Positions 9,399-18,237 are shown, numbered from the stretch's first letter. The stretch is 32,517 bases of DNA from Fibrobacter sp. (GCA_017475045.1 JAFVGH010000053.1:1-32517); one strand, 5' to 3'. Notes: generated by a model not told the origin, from the sequence alone. Numbers and translations are program-made.

Positions 9399-12300
9399 CT
9401 AACGGACCTGCATACGCACGGTCTTGACCATGGAGCCCTGCTGCACACGGACAATATAGGCGCCCTTATTCAGCTTGGCAAAGTCGTGGGCAAAGCTACC
9501 TGCCACCATGTTTTCGCTATGCCGTTCAATGGCATGGCCCATCATGTCGAACACCTGGACCTTCACGAGACCCGCGCGAGCGACAGAGACCACCAAGGTC
9601 TTGCCCTGGATAGAAGCGTTGAGGCCGGCAGAAGCAGCCACCACACCAATGGAGGTGTCATCTTCACGATCATTACCCTTGCCATCACGACCTTCATCAG
9701 TATCGCCATCGGTTCCATTGCTACTAGAGCTATAAGTTGTGCTGGCGCTAGAATTTGCGATTGTACTGGAACTGGACTTGGGCGTAGGCAGGGTGCCGAC
9801 ACACTGCACGTTGTCGATATCCAGCTCGGTTCCCCGATCCTCATTTTCGATTTTCTCGTCCACCACCCAGGCAAGCTTAATCACCCTTGCCCAAGAGAAG
9901 TCCTTTAACTCATCCTCATCAACCCAGTCCGGCTGGCTCAAATCAGAAGCCTTAACTGTCACAGGGGTCCAAGCCGAAGCCTTGGGCAGAATCTCTGTAA
10001 CGTGTTCGTATCCCTTATCTGGAGTTACCGTAGACAGAGAGGCACGGAACTTGTGGGCAGAACCCTTGTAATCGTAGGTAATAGCCGTGCAGTTTGCGAA
10101 GGCGGAAGTCGGAACATCGATGCCCATACCCACAGAAGGATACTTCGTGGAGCCATTGGTGATTCCGGAAATGCCTTCCATAGCCACATAACCATTGGTT
10201 CCAGCCGTACGGACCATGTCCCAACCTATCTTCTTGTCTTCCTTGTTGGTTACAGAGCCTCCATTGGACTCGTAAATGTACCAGTAGGCCTCGCCCAAAG
10301 ATTCAGCCTGGGTATTTTCATCCTGGAAGTCGTCAATAAGGGCAATGCCCGGATTGGTGGAGGCAGAAGAGTTGGGTGAGCTCGAGCTGCTGCTTGCATT
10401 CATGTCGGTCCACTTGCCATCAACGCACTTCAGGTCAGAGGAACCCACATGGATTTCTTGACCTTCTGTACATTCCGGCTCGGCAGAGGATGACGAGGGC
10501 ACAACCGTTCCCGAGCTGCTGGAACCTTCAACATCAGGCAATGAGCCAACGCACTGAACATTATCAACATCAAGATAAGTACCGCGCTGAGCATCCTTTA
10601 TCTTTTCGTCCACCACCCAAACAAGCTGGTAGACCAATTTCCAAGAGAAGTTTTTCTCCTCGGTAGCAGGAATCCATGTCGGTTGTTTGAGGTCACTTAC
10701 GGAAACGGTTACGGGGGTCCAAGAAGTGGCCTTATCCTTAGCAGTTGTTGCATGCTCGTAGCCTTTTTCTGCAGTCACCGTACTCATGGCCGCACGGAAC
10801 ATGTGGCCGGAGCCCTTGTATTCGTACTGAATGGCAGAACACCCCGCCAGAGCGGATGCCGGAATATTCATGGACATTCCCACGGAAGGATACGATTTAT
10901 CGCCAAACGTTATATCGGAAATGTCTTCCATAGCGACATAGTAGTTGCTCGAATTACCACGAACCATATCCCACACTTGATCGGCGCCCTGAGTATTGGA
11001 AATCGAGCCTCCTGCAGTATACAGGAACCAATAGCCATCTTCGCCCAAAGTTTCCACACCAGTATTACCATCTTCCACGTCATCAATCATGACAACAGTA
11101 GACACCGCAGAAGAACTGCTGACTTCAACTTCAGTCCATTCCCCATCAACGCAAAGCATGTGTGTCGAACCGACATCGATGGTCTCACCGTCTTCACACG
11201 TGGGATTCACATGAGAGCTGGAAGAGCTTTTCGGTTTTACAGAGCTGGAGGATTCGTCATCGGGAATCACAACGGGCACAATATTCATACCATCGCATTC
11301 CAAGTCATCTATATAGAAGTAGCTGGCCGTGGTCGTAGATGTCACTTCCCACTGGAGCTGGACAACCTTAGAAATGTCCAGATCGACATTGATGCCCCAG
11401 CCCGATTCCTGTCCCAGATCCCCGGGAACAACATAGCTAGCCGTTGTCCACGACGTGGATCCAATCTTGTCAGCCTTGTGGCGGTTCCAACCCGTCAGGT
11501 CACTTTCATCGTCACCATCTTCGTCGGTATCGCCTTCCATGACCACCTTGAAGCTATGCGCTGCACCCTTGTACTTATAGGAAATGGTTTTGCAACCGGC
11601 AAGTCCGCCCTTGACGTCCAGCCCCAAAGCTACGTAAGGGGAATTCGGATTCTGGCCTTTCTTGAGAGAAATGCTGGTCAAGCCGGCACCATATTTGGAA
11701 GTGCCTGCAGCAGCACCGGAAAACACCACTACGTAATTGCCGTCGTCATCCGTCACGTTACCAATAGTGGAAGCTCCTTTATTGCCCACATCGGTATAGG
11801 CATACCAGTAATCTTCCAAGCCCGTATTGGCAATGCCGTTACCATCTTCAAAGTCGTCAATTACAGGGTATCCCTGGGAAGCCGAAGATTCCGTGCTTGA
11901 ACTTGAATTGGTCGTTCCAGAACAAGCCGTATAGGAATTGGGATTGGACGCCAGGTAATTCTTGACCATTGTTCCAGAAGTAGTGTAAGAGAAAGTCGAG
12001 CGGTTACTGTTGGTGGTAAAGGCAGCCGTACCCTCCTCTATGCGAGAAGCAGACCAGTTTGCAGCAGAAAGATCGTAATCGTCTAGCCATTGCTGCCACT
12101 GATTGTTGGCATAATCATTGGGAGCACCCCCGCCATCAGCATTGGCAGTTCCCCATTCCGATACAAATACAGGCAATCCCGCCTTGATTGCTCTAGCAGC
12201 ATTGTCTCCTTCGCCAGTGCCACCCTTCGGGCTATGGGAATTTGCGTAATAGTGGAAAGAATAGGCGACGTTTTTGTCATTGATGGGATTGTTGATTGCC

Positions 12301-12971
12301 TCATCGGGGTACTGGTCGTAACTTCTGCTCCCCACAAGGATAAGATTGGAAGAGTACTTACGGATTTCGGTAATAATCTCATCCGCATAGTTCTTGATGG
12401 TGCCCCAATCTTGTGCGATTGGCTCGTTGAACACTTCAAAAATCACGTTGTCAAGGTCCCCATATTGCTGGGCCATATAGCTAAAGAAACTTTTCGCTTC
12501 GCTTGTCTGATTGTTCGCCGTATGGGAATGCCAGTCGATAATCACATAGATGTCATTCTTGACTGCAGACTGGACCACCTTGTCCACCAAGGCCTGCTGG
12601 TGTTCTTTATTGGGTTTGCCTTGGAAATATCCAGGATTCATGTATCCACCGGCACAGTCTTCAGACCAACAATTTTCTTCAGTGGCCACAGGAATACGAA
12701 TGACTTCAATCTTCATATTCCGTACCATATTGCTCACGGCATCGTCGTTGTAGAACTCCGTAGCATTGGAATGGACGCTCCAATAGAGGCTCATACCACG
12801 AACCTTCACCGGAGTGTTGCTGTAGGCTGGGCAGGAGCCAAAAATACGGCCATGACCATTTGAGAGCTTTCCAGCCAGGAGTTTACCATACTGGCTTACC
12901 GGACCCACGCGATTTGCGGCAAGGGAAAAACTTGCCAAGGCGAGAGCCATGAGGATTGCAATTTTCTTCAT
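9399..12971 (-). CDS. GH5 cellulase with three CBM11-like modules and C-terminal sorting domain
   Basis: This is a 1190-residue secreted endoglucanase. The chosen start is ATG 12971 (MKKIAIL...), because it begins a signal peptide (1-19) and has AAAGGA eight bases upstream; the frame is open 29 codons further, through a promoter and repeat, so longer starts are unlikely. The GH5 domain (about 21-350) has acid/base Glu183 (FEVFNEP) and nucleophile Glu272 (VSEWGT). Three CBM11-like modules follow (about 370-562, 629-820, 905-1095). Two short Cys pair motifs (C-x-DG/EG-x-xI-x-VGS...C-VDG-x-WT) lie between them at 11124-11208 and 10399-10483. The final 80 residues form a T9SS-like sorting domain almost identical to that of the downstream CBM-only protein. 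The modules suggest binding to and cutting of cellulose at the cell surface or outside. Function is firm; the exact CBM family is likely but not proven. Confidence 0.95.
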   Translation of the reverse strand: MKKIAILMALALASFSLAANRVGPVSQYGKLLAGKLSNGHGRIFGSCPAYSNTPVKVRGMSLYWSVHSNATEFYNDDAVSNMVRNMKIEVIRIPVATEENCWSEDCAGGYMNPGYFQGKPNKEHQQALVDKVVQSAVKNDIYVIIDWHSHTANNQTSEAKSFFSYMAQQYGDLDNVIFEVFNEPIAQDWGTIKNYADEIITEIRKYSSNLILVGSRSYDQYPDEAINNPINDKNVAYSFHYYANSHSPKGGTGEGDNAARAIKAGLPVFVSEWGTANADGGGAPNDYANNQWQQWLDDYDLSAANWSASRIEEGTAAFTTNSNRSTFSYTTSGTMVKNYLASNPNSYTACSGTTNSSSSTESSASQGYPVIDDFEDGNGIANTGLEDYWYAYTDVGNKGASTIGNVTDDDGNYVVVFSGAAAGTSKYGAGLTSISLKKGQNPNSPYVALGLDVKGGLAGCKTISYKYKGAAHSFKVVMEGDTDEDGDDESDLTGWNRHKADKIGSTSWTTASYVVPGDLGQESGWGINVDLDISKVVQLQWEVTSTTTASYFYIDDLECDGMNIVPVVIPDDESSSSVKPKSSSSSHVNPTCEDGETIDVGSTHMLCVDGEWTEVEVSSSSAVSTVVMIDDVEDGNTGVETLGEDGYWFLYTAGGSISNTQGADQVWDMVRGNSSNYYVAMEDISDITFGDKSYPSVGMSMNIPASALAGCSAIQYEYKGSGHMFRAAMSTVTAEKGYEHATTAKDKATSWTPVTVSVSDLKQPTWIPATEEKNFSWKLVYQLVWVVDEKIKDAQRGTYLDVDNVQCVGSLPDVEGSSSSGTVVPSSSSAEPECTEGQEIHVGSSDLKCVDGKWTDMNASSSSSSPNSSASTNPGIALIDDFQDENTQAESLGEAYWYIYESNGGSVTNKEDKKIGWDMVRTAGTNGYVAMEGISGITNGSTKYPSVGMGIDVPTSAFANCTAITYDYKGSAHKFRASLSTVTPDKGYEHVTEILPKASAWTPVTVKASDLSQPDWVDEDELKDFSWARVIKLAWVVDEKIENEDRGTELDIDNVQCVGTLPTPKSSSSTIANSSASTTYSSSSNGTDGDTDEGRDGKGNDREDDTSIGVVAASAGLNASIQGKTLVVSVARAGLVKVQVFDMMGHAIERHSENMVAGSFAHDFAKLNKGAYIVRVQQGSMVKTVRMQVR

Positions 12972-13008
12972 ATTCACCATCCTTTCGAAGAAAGTTATTT
13001 TTTTAAAG

Positions 13009-13037
13009 ATACTAAAAAAAAGGTGATGCCCGGTCAA
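13009..13037 (-). promoter_or_regulatory. Candidate promoter of the GH5/3xCBM11 gene, with -35 inside a palindromic repeat
   Basis: On the minus strand TTGACC (13032-13037, 5/6 match to TTGACA) is followed by a 17-base spacer and TAGTAT (13009-13014, 4/6). The predicted start site is about 30 bases from the ATG at 12971. The -35 overlaps the loop and right arm of the palindrome at 13026-13046. Confidence 0.5.
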
Positions 13038-13046
13038 GCCGGGCAT
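13026..13046. repeat. Dispersed palindromic intergenic repeat
   Basis: ATGCCCGG-TCAAG-CCGGGCAT is an 8-bp perfect inverted repeat with a 5-base loop, flanked by GTG and GAC. Similar GTCATGCCCGG...CCGGGCAT elements occur as dispersed repeats in several bacterial genomes (family knowledge). A degenerate second copy (ACCCGATTGAGCCGGAT) lies at about 13064-13080. Confidence 0.6.
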
Positions 13047-13085
13047 GACAGTACGCAAAAGAGACCCGATTGAGCCGGATATAAC

Positions 13086-13114
13086 AAAAAAAGGCAGGCC
13101 AAAGCCCGCCTTTT
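13086..13114 (-). terminator. Intrinsic terminator of the small secreted protein gene
   Basis: On the minus strand GGCGGGC-TTTG-GCCTGCC (one G-T pair) is followed by seven T. It lies 22 bp past the stop at 13136. Confidence 0.8.
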
Positions 13115-13135
13115 CATCAAAGTGTTTTGAACAAC

Positions 13136-13573
13136 TTAGTTTTCGTTGTTGTGCATTTCCATCTGTTCGCGGTCCATCGTGTGCTGCAGGTATTCCTTGA
13201 AGTCACGGTCGATGTTCACACCGTCGAAGTCAATGTCGTCGTTTTCCAACACGAACACGGCGCTGGGGTTATCGAGCCAGCCAACCACGTCCACGCCTTC
13301 CAACTTCATGGACTTGTCGCCAGCGGCCTGGGCCACGTATTCCACCTTGGACTTGGCCACCCAGCCCTGGCCGCAGTTACCCTTGACCAGCACTTCGGTG
13401 TCACCGTCCTTGACGATGGTAAGTTCGTCGTTAAAGCCTGCGGTGCAAACCACGGATCCACCGCCCTTTTCCTTGGTCAAGTCAATATCGCCCAGCTTGG
13501 ACTTCACTTTGTTCGGGGCTGCAAAAGCAGCGGCCACCATCAGGGAAAGAGCAACAAATAAAACCTTTTTCAT
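13136..13573 (-). CDS. Small secreted protein of unknown function
   Basis: I do not recognise a family. The protein has 145 residues, starting at ATG 13573 (MKKVLFVALSL...), chosen for its signal peptide (1-18, AAAFA before APNK) and GAGGA seven bases upstream; an in-frame TTG 33 bases further up is less likely. The mature part has two cysteines (VVCTAGF and KGNCGQGW), which could form one disulfide, and an acidic stretch (VLENDDIDFDGVNIDRDF) before a Met/Asn-rich tail. Codon use is strongly biased to preferred codons (AAG, GAC, GTC/GTG), suggesting high expression. It has its own terminator and is divergent from mltG. It is probably a periplasmic or outer-envelope protein. Confidence 0.85.
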   Translation of the reverse strand: MKKVLFVALSLMVAAAFAAPNKVKSKLGDIDLTKEKGGGSVVCTAGFNDELTIVKDGDTEVLVKGNCGQGWVAKSKVEYVAQAAGDKSMKLEGVDVVGWLDNPSAVFVLENDDIDFDGVNIDRDFKEYLQHTMDREQMEMHNNEN

Positions 13574-13671
13574 GTTATTCCTCAATAAACATGGTAAAAT
13601 ATACAACTATGCAGTAGGAATATACCTTTTATTTTGGCAAATTGGGAGATTTTCTTTTAAATTTTTACGAT

Positions 13672-14679
13672 ATGAAGAAGATTTTTACCATTTTCGTGCT
13701 TTTGCTGGTCATTTTGGCGATTTTTGCCTTTTTTCAAGGGAAAAAACGCATAAATGCGGTATCCGACAACCAAGAAACCGTGCTTTTGGAGATTCCCAAG
13801 GGCAGTTCCGCCGCCAAAGTATCCCAAATTTTACAGGAAAAGGGCGTCTGGAAAGACGGACTGGCGTTCAAGGTCCGGAATAAAATGGACAAGCCCTCCC
13901 TCAAGGCCGGCTGGTACGAAATCCCGCCCCAGCAGACCCTGAAACAGATTTTCGCTCTGCTGGAAAGCGGCAAGAACGCTGTCCGCAGGGTGACCATCCC
14001 CGAAGGCCGCGCCTCCTGGGAAATTCCCGCCTACCTGAAAAAGGCTTTCCCCGACTTGAACGAGGACCGCTGGAACAAGCTGGTCCAGGACCCCAGGTTC
14101 GCCCAGTCTCTTGGCATAGACGCCAACAGCCTGGAAGGATACCTGCTGCCCGACACTTACCCCTTCCCTATCGATGCCGACGAAGAAACCATCCTCAAGC
14201 AGATGGTGGCGGCAAACCTGAAGGTCCGTGACGAGATGAAGGACAAGGCCGGTTCCAAGTGGACCGTGCTTGGCAACTGGCACAAGGTGCTCACGCTGGC
14301 CAGCGTCGTAGAAGAAGAAACAGGCAAAGAAGACGAACGCCCTCTGATTGCAGGGGTCTTCCATAACCGGTTGGAAATCGGCATGCCGCTAGGGGCGGAC
14401 CCCACAGTGCGGTTCATCTTCAGAAACCTGACAGGACCGATCTACAAGAGCCAGCTAAACAGTGACAGTCCCTACAACACCCGCAAGTTTAAGGGTCTGA
14501 TGCCGGGCCCAATCTCGAACCCCGGACGCAAGGCTATTGAAGCAGCCTTGTTCCCCGCCAACACCAAAGCCCTGTACTTTGTGGCAAAGGACGACGGTTC
14601 GGGCACGCATTTCTTTAGCAGCACCCTTAGTGACCACAACAAGTTCAAGGACGTGGCCGCGAAGAACCGCGGGGAATAG
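13672..14679 (+). CDS. mltG: Endolytic murein transglycosylase MltG (YceG-like)
   Basis: This 335-residue inner-membrane enzyme cleaves nascent peptidoglycan strands endolytically and is thought to set glycan length. One N-terminal membrane helix (residues about 3-21) is followed by a LysM-like region (about 36-100: VLLEIPKGSSAAKVSQIL) and the YceG catalytic domain. The catalytic motif ASVVEEETG contains the family glutamate (Glu214 by analogy with E. coli), followed by ERPLIAGVFHNRL, ADPTV, YNTRKFKGLMPGPISNPG and YFVAKDDGSGTHFFS, all characteristic. The start at 13672 gives a short cytoplasmic tail before the membrane helix; no good ribosome site precedes it, and an in-frame TTG at 13642 has none either. 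It is convergent with the patatin-like gene and divergent from the small secreted protein gene. Confidence 0.96.
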   Translation: MKKIFTIFVLLLVILAIFAFFQGKKRINAVSDNQETVLLEIPKGSSAAKVSQILQEKGVWKDGLAFKVRNKMDKPSLKAGWYEIPPQQTLKQIFALLESGKNAVRRVTIPEGRASWEIPAYLKKAFPDLNEDRWNKLVQDPRFAQSLGIDANSLEGYLLPDTYPFPIDADEETILKQMVAANLKVRDEMKDKAGSKWTVLGNWHKVLTLASVVEEETGKEDERPLIAGVFHNRLEIGMPLGADPTVRFIFRNLTGPIYKSQLNSDSPYNTRKFKGLMPGPISNPGRKAIEAALFPANTKALYFVAKDDGSGTHFFSSTLSDHNKFKDVAAKNRGE

Positions 14680-14697
14680 AAGCTAATGTTGTCATTA

Positions 14698-17256
14698 CTA
14701 AAAAAGACTGTAGTTTCCGACGCGGATGAAGAAGGTATAATCCATAACGTCGCCAAGTTCTTCAAGCGTTTCTTGATCCACTAGACGGGACATACCCGTA
14801 GATACAGAGATGGACTTATAAGACAAGCGAATCGTCGGTTCCAAGATATATTTGTCCTGTCCCAGACGAGACGTGGGATTTTCTTCGAAGTCCCGCACAT
14901 AGGCGCCAAACACCCACATTCCAAAGAAGCCTTTATGAACCCCCAGGTTTATGCGGGCAAGGCCGTAATGATGGCTAAGTAGTTCCGGATTGTACCATTC
15001 CCCGGTCCAGGGTGTAGCCGCAATGGACCTGCGGTAAAAGTTGTCAAGAGGCTTGAGCCCTGTAGACTTGGGATACACGTAACCACGGCCCTCGTCGTGG
15101 AACATGTCCATGCCGCCACCTAGGAAAATTCCCACCGTAAGGAAAGACAGCGGTGTGCGGCTGGCAAACATCTCTAACGTGAGCTTATGGTAAATCGGGA
15201 TCAGGTCGGCAAGTTCAATCTTGTAACGCACAGACTGGAGTCCCCATTCCAAGAATACAGACTGTCCGCCATAGGCAAAGAACGGGTCGGTATCACCTTC
15301 GGCGTAGCGATACTGGAGAGACGGAGACACGGGCCAGGTTTCCAGATTGTCCATCCTGTAAACGCTTGAAAAGTCAAGGGTCCTATCTCCCAGCATAAAG
15401 TTCAGCGAGGCAATCTGGGTGCGGGTCAAACTGTAATTTACCCACATGTTAAAGTCACTGCGCTTTTCGCCACGAGGCGTCGTCGGGTAAACGTTGTCGT
15501 CTAGATACCCCCATAGAGGTTTCAAGGTCCGCCAATCATAGCGCAGCCCAACAGTCCAGTCCCTGTTCCACAAGTGAGAAACTTCTAGTCGCGGGCTCAC
15601 CCCGTACGACCTAGGCCCTACAAATCCAGAAACCCCAAGAGCAATATTCATCTGGTTCACAAAAGAAAGCGTCATGTCGCCATAGGCATGAGGGCCGATG
15701 GCACTGGAGCCGAATCCACCCAAAGCAATATCCACCGTAGGCGACACCTTTGCATCCACCAACACGTTACCCGTAGGGAGCATATCAAAGGAAACAGAAT
15801 CGTAGGCGGGTTCCTTGGAGATCTGTTCTAGGAAATTCTCCGGAGCCACCATGCCCGTGTCACTTTCGTCCCAGTAAGATGCTATAGTAGAATGGGTCTC
15901 TGCAGACAAGCTGTCAAAAGACGGCTTGAACTTGAACCAGGGGCGGGCCACCTTCTTCAAGGTCGTATAGTCCAGGGAATCGTTCCTGAAGGGAATCAAT
16001 TCCGTCGCATGGCGTTCCAGGGCAGAGAATCCTGCCTGAATCCAGGCCGTATAAGAAGAATCGGTGGCGTAATGGGCACGCAGTACCACACCAGATTCCT
16101 GGTAAGATAAGTTCTGCAAGGGCTTTTCGAAAAGGATGCGCTGCCAGGGAGAATTCCAGGACGACACGGAAGCCTTAGCCACACGGGGGATTCCCACCGA
16201 AATAATGGGAACCTGGTCGTAAACATCTTCGTAAGGCACAGCTAGCCCTGGGCACAGTTCGCCAGAGTTGTAGTTTTCAATCAAAGGAAGACTCTTGAAC
16301 ACATCCTCCGCTGTTTCCCATTCCTCGCCATTACAGCCCAGCACCTTAAAAGGAATCACCGCACCACGGGGCACACGGTTCATCGCCTCTTGCAGGCGGA
16401 GCTTTGCAAGGGCATACCTCTGCACTGTCGTATCGGGTTCGATGGACTTAGGAATCTTCCGCAAGGTCATGGAAGTATCCGGCTCCAGAGCGAAACGGTA
16501 GCGCAGGCTTGGCACCCCATTGGATGCAATAGGCCACTTGGCCTGTTCAGGCTTTTTGTTGTACAGGTCATCGAACATGTTGTGGCCTACATAACCCTGC
16601 AGGTGTGGATCCAGAAGTATGCGCTGGATGTCGTCAAGTGTCATGCCGTGAGCCCAGAGGTAACCGACAAAGGCACCCCAAGATGTTCCCACCACAGAAT
16701 CGATACGTACCTTGTAATTCTCGATGGCATAAAGCACTCCCAGGTGGAACCAGGGCGAACGCTCGCCACCACTCAGGTAGAGGACGGATTTCTTGTGGCC
16801 TGACGGGAGCGTGTCATCGCGCAAAGCGCCTGACTGGTTCGCCTCGGTAACAGGAATACAAGTATTCCCGTTACGCTCGGCTCCTACGTCATTGCGAGCC
16901 GAAGGCGTGGCAATCTCTAATCCAGATTTGTCAGAATCGGAAGGATTGACTTCGCCGGTTGACAGATCTACAGAAAAACAGTTCTTTGAAGTGTCGGGGG
17001 AAACCTCCCCCGCAACGCCCCCACTATCAGACGAGAGAGTGTCCATAGGTGCTGCCAGCGTGGAATCCTGGGCCGTTGTAGAGTCCTGGGCCACTGCAGT
17101 GTTCTGGGCTGTCGCCACGGAATCCTGGGACGCAGTCATCTGCAACAGCAGACTGTCGGCAGGCTCTTCTGCAGGCAACAGGGAAAAGGCGACCAAGAGA
17201 GCGGTCGCCAACTTCACGAACAAACGCTTATCCGAACCTAGCAGGATTGGCCACAT
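14698..17256 (-). CDS. Patatin-like phospholipase fused to an outer-membrane beta-barrel
   Basis: The protein has about 852 residues. A signal-like segment (FVKLATALLVAFSLLPA) is followed by a low-complexity region rich in QDST, a patatin domain with nucleophile elbow GTSWG (catalytic Ser about 192) and an oxyanion-loop-like GGERSPW, and a candidate dyad Asp near EDVYDQVPI in place of the usual DGG. The C-terminal half is rich in alternating aromatic strands and ends GNYSLF, with a terminal Phe as in BAM-inserted barrels. The layout recalls type Vd (PlpD-like) patatin autotransporters. The start is uncertain: ATG 17256 overlaps the upstream PilT-like gene by 29 bp and has AAGAGG above it; ATG 17280, ATG 17307 and TTG 17223 are alternatives. 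It is the last gene of the six-gene operon. A palindromic repeat lies in frame at 16888-16917. Lipase activity is inferred. Confidence 0.85.
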   Translation of the reverse strand: MWPILLGSDKRLFVKLATALLVAFSLLPAEEPADSLLLQMTASQDSVATAQNTAVAQDSTTAQDSTLAAPMDTLSSDSGGVAGEVSPDTSKNCFSVDLSTGEVNPSDSDKSGLEIATPSARNDVGAERNGNTCIPVTEANQSGALRDDTLPSGHKKSVLYLSGGERSPWFHLGVLYAIENYKVRIDSVVGTSWGAFVGYLWAHGMTLDDIQRILLDPHLQGYVGHNMFDDLYNKKPEQAKWPIASNGVPSLRYRFALEPDTSMTLRKIPKSIEPDTTVQRYALAKLRLQEAMNRVPRGAVIPFKVLGCNGEEWETAEDVFKSLPLIENYNSGELCPGLAVPYEDVYDQVPIISVGIPRVAKASVSSWNSPWQRILFEKPLQNLSYQESGVVLRAHYATDSSYTAWIQAGFSALERHATELIPFRNDSLDYTTLKKVARPWFKFKPSFDSLSAETHSTIASYWDESDTGMVAPENFLEQISKEPAYDSVSFDMLPTGNVLVDAKVSPTVDIALGGFGSSAIGPHAYGDMTLSFVNQMNIALGVSGFVGPRSYGVSPRLEVSHLWNRDWTVGLRYDWRTLKPLWGYLDDNVYPTTPRGEKRSDFNMWVNYSLTRTQIASLNFMLGDRTLDFSSVYRMDNLETWPVSPSLQYRYAEGDTDPFFAYGGQSVFLEWGLQSVRYKIELADLIPIYHKLTLEMFASRTPLSFLTVGIFLGGGMDMFHDEGRGYVYPKSTGLKPLDNFYRRSIAATPWTGEWYNPELLSHHYGLARINLGVHKGFFGMWVFGAYVRDFEENPTSRLGQDKYILEPTIRLSYKSISVSTGMSRLVDQETLEELGDVMDYTFFIRVGNYSLF
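16888..16917. repeat. Dispersed-type repeat inside the coding region of the patatin-like gene
   Basis: On the minus strand GAGATTGCCACGCC-TTCG-GCTCGCAATGAC has outer ATTGC/GCAAT and inner GCC/GGC pairing. This closely resembles the common intergenic GAGATTGC...GCAATGAC palindromes. It is translated as EIATPSARND within the low-complexity linker before the patatin domain. Confidence 0.5.
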
Positions 17257-18235
17257 ACTTCGCCGCAACCTCTTGAGCCACATAACCGGAGCGCACCAGT
17301 TCTGCAAGGCTGTCGTCCATAAGCATCATGCCTTCGGAAGCCGAAGCCGCAATGACAGAGGGCAACTTGAAATGATCACCTGTGCGGATACTCATAGCCA
17401 CGTTCTGAGAATTGAAAAGCACTTCCCAAGCGGCCACTGCACCGGAACCTTCGGCAGCCCCTGGAAGCAGGCGTTGCACCACCACAGCCTTCAGCACTGA
17501 AGAAAGCATGGTCCGTACCAGGGCCTTATCTTCGGGCTTGGCTGCCGCTACAAGGGCGTCCAGGGCGCCGGCAGAATTCCCCGCCGTCACGTTGCACACC
17601 ACAAGGGCACCTGCCTCGGCGGCACGGAGCATGGGCAAAAGGATACTTGCATCGAAATCGCCCATCCACAAAAGATCCACGCCGCTGCGAATAGCCTGGT
17701 CCACCTTCTCGGCAACACCACCGACGGAATCTTCGAGAATAAGGCTACTGCCCTGCTTTACAGGGAGCTCCTGGGCCTTATCCAAGAAGCAAGCCCGCAA
17801 AATCTTGGACTCACAAAGTGCGCCCACATATGCCGTAGCACTGGTAGTCTTGCCGGAACAAGCCGGCCCCGCAAAGAGAACCAGGCCTGAACTAAAGCCC
17901 AGCATGTTTTCCAGAACAGGAGGAATTCCGAGAGACATAAAGTCAGGGCATTCGTTCAAAAGGGGGCGGAACACGGCACCGTTACCGAGAGCCTCGCGGA
18001 AATACCGTACACGCCAGCGCATGTCATGCCAGGGGCCTCCAATCATGGAGCCAGACTCCCCTTCCAGGGAGCCCAGAAATTCAGCCAAAGAACCGAAAGC
18101 AATAGCAGGAGCATCAGGAACAGCACAAACCTGTCCAGCAAGACGCACTGCAGGGGTTGCCCCCTCCGTAATGATCAGTTCGCTACTGCCCGTATTGACA
18201 GCGTATTCCAAAAGAGATTCAATTTCCGAAGCCAT
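17228..18235 (-). CDS. PilT-like type IV pilus / secretion ATPase, degenerate (copy A)
   Basis: This 335-residue protein is close to the usual PilT length (about 345-370). An N-terminal PAS-like region (SSELIITEGATPAVRLAGQV) leads into the RecA core with an intact Walker A (GPACSGKTT, Lys129). The other motifs are eroded. The Asp-box EDPIE is replaced around LDKAQELPV, Walker B has MGDFD instead of the family VGEMRD, and the His-box reads CNVTAGNSAGA. It starts 2 bp after the neighbouring PilT-like gene, with GGGGAGG upstream, so the two are cotranscribed and may form a mixed hexamer. PilT proteins retract pili; here no pilin genes are nearby and the Walker B glutamate appears missing, so activity is uncertain. 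Family membership is clear, function is not. Confidence 0.85.
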   Translation of the reverse strand: MASEIESLLEYAVNTGSSELIITEGATPAVRLAGQVCAVPDAPAIAFGSLAEFLGSLEGESGSMIGGPWHDMRWRVRYFREALGNGAVFRPLLNECPDFMSLGIPPVLENMLGFSSGLVLFAGPACSGKTTSATAYVGALCESKILRACFLDKAQELPVKQGSSLILEDSVGGVAEKVDQAIRSGVDLLWMGDFDASILLPMLRAAEAGALVVCNVTAGNSAGALDALVAAAKPEDKALVRTMLSSVLKAVVVQRLLPGAAEGSGAVAAWEVLFNSQNVAMSIRTGDHFKLPSVIAASASEGMMLMDDSLAELVRSGYVAQEVAAKYVANPARFG

Positions 18236-18237
18236 CT

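Noticed and set aside
10683..11900. Plus-strand ORF (405 codons) over the GH5 gene
   Set aside because: Shadow of the cellulase reading frame, favoured by codon bias; no ribosome site or recognisable domain.
12972..13058. N-terminal extension of the GH5/3xCBM11 protein to 13058
   Set aside because: It would translate through a palindromic repeat and the likely promoter, and would place the signal peptide internally.
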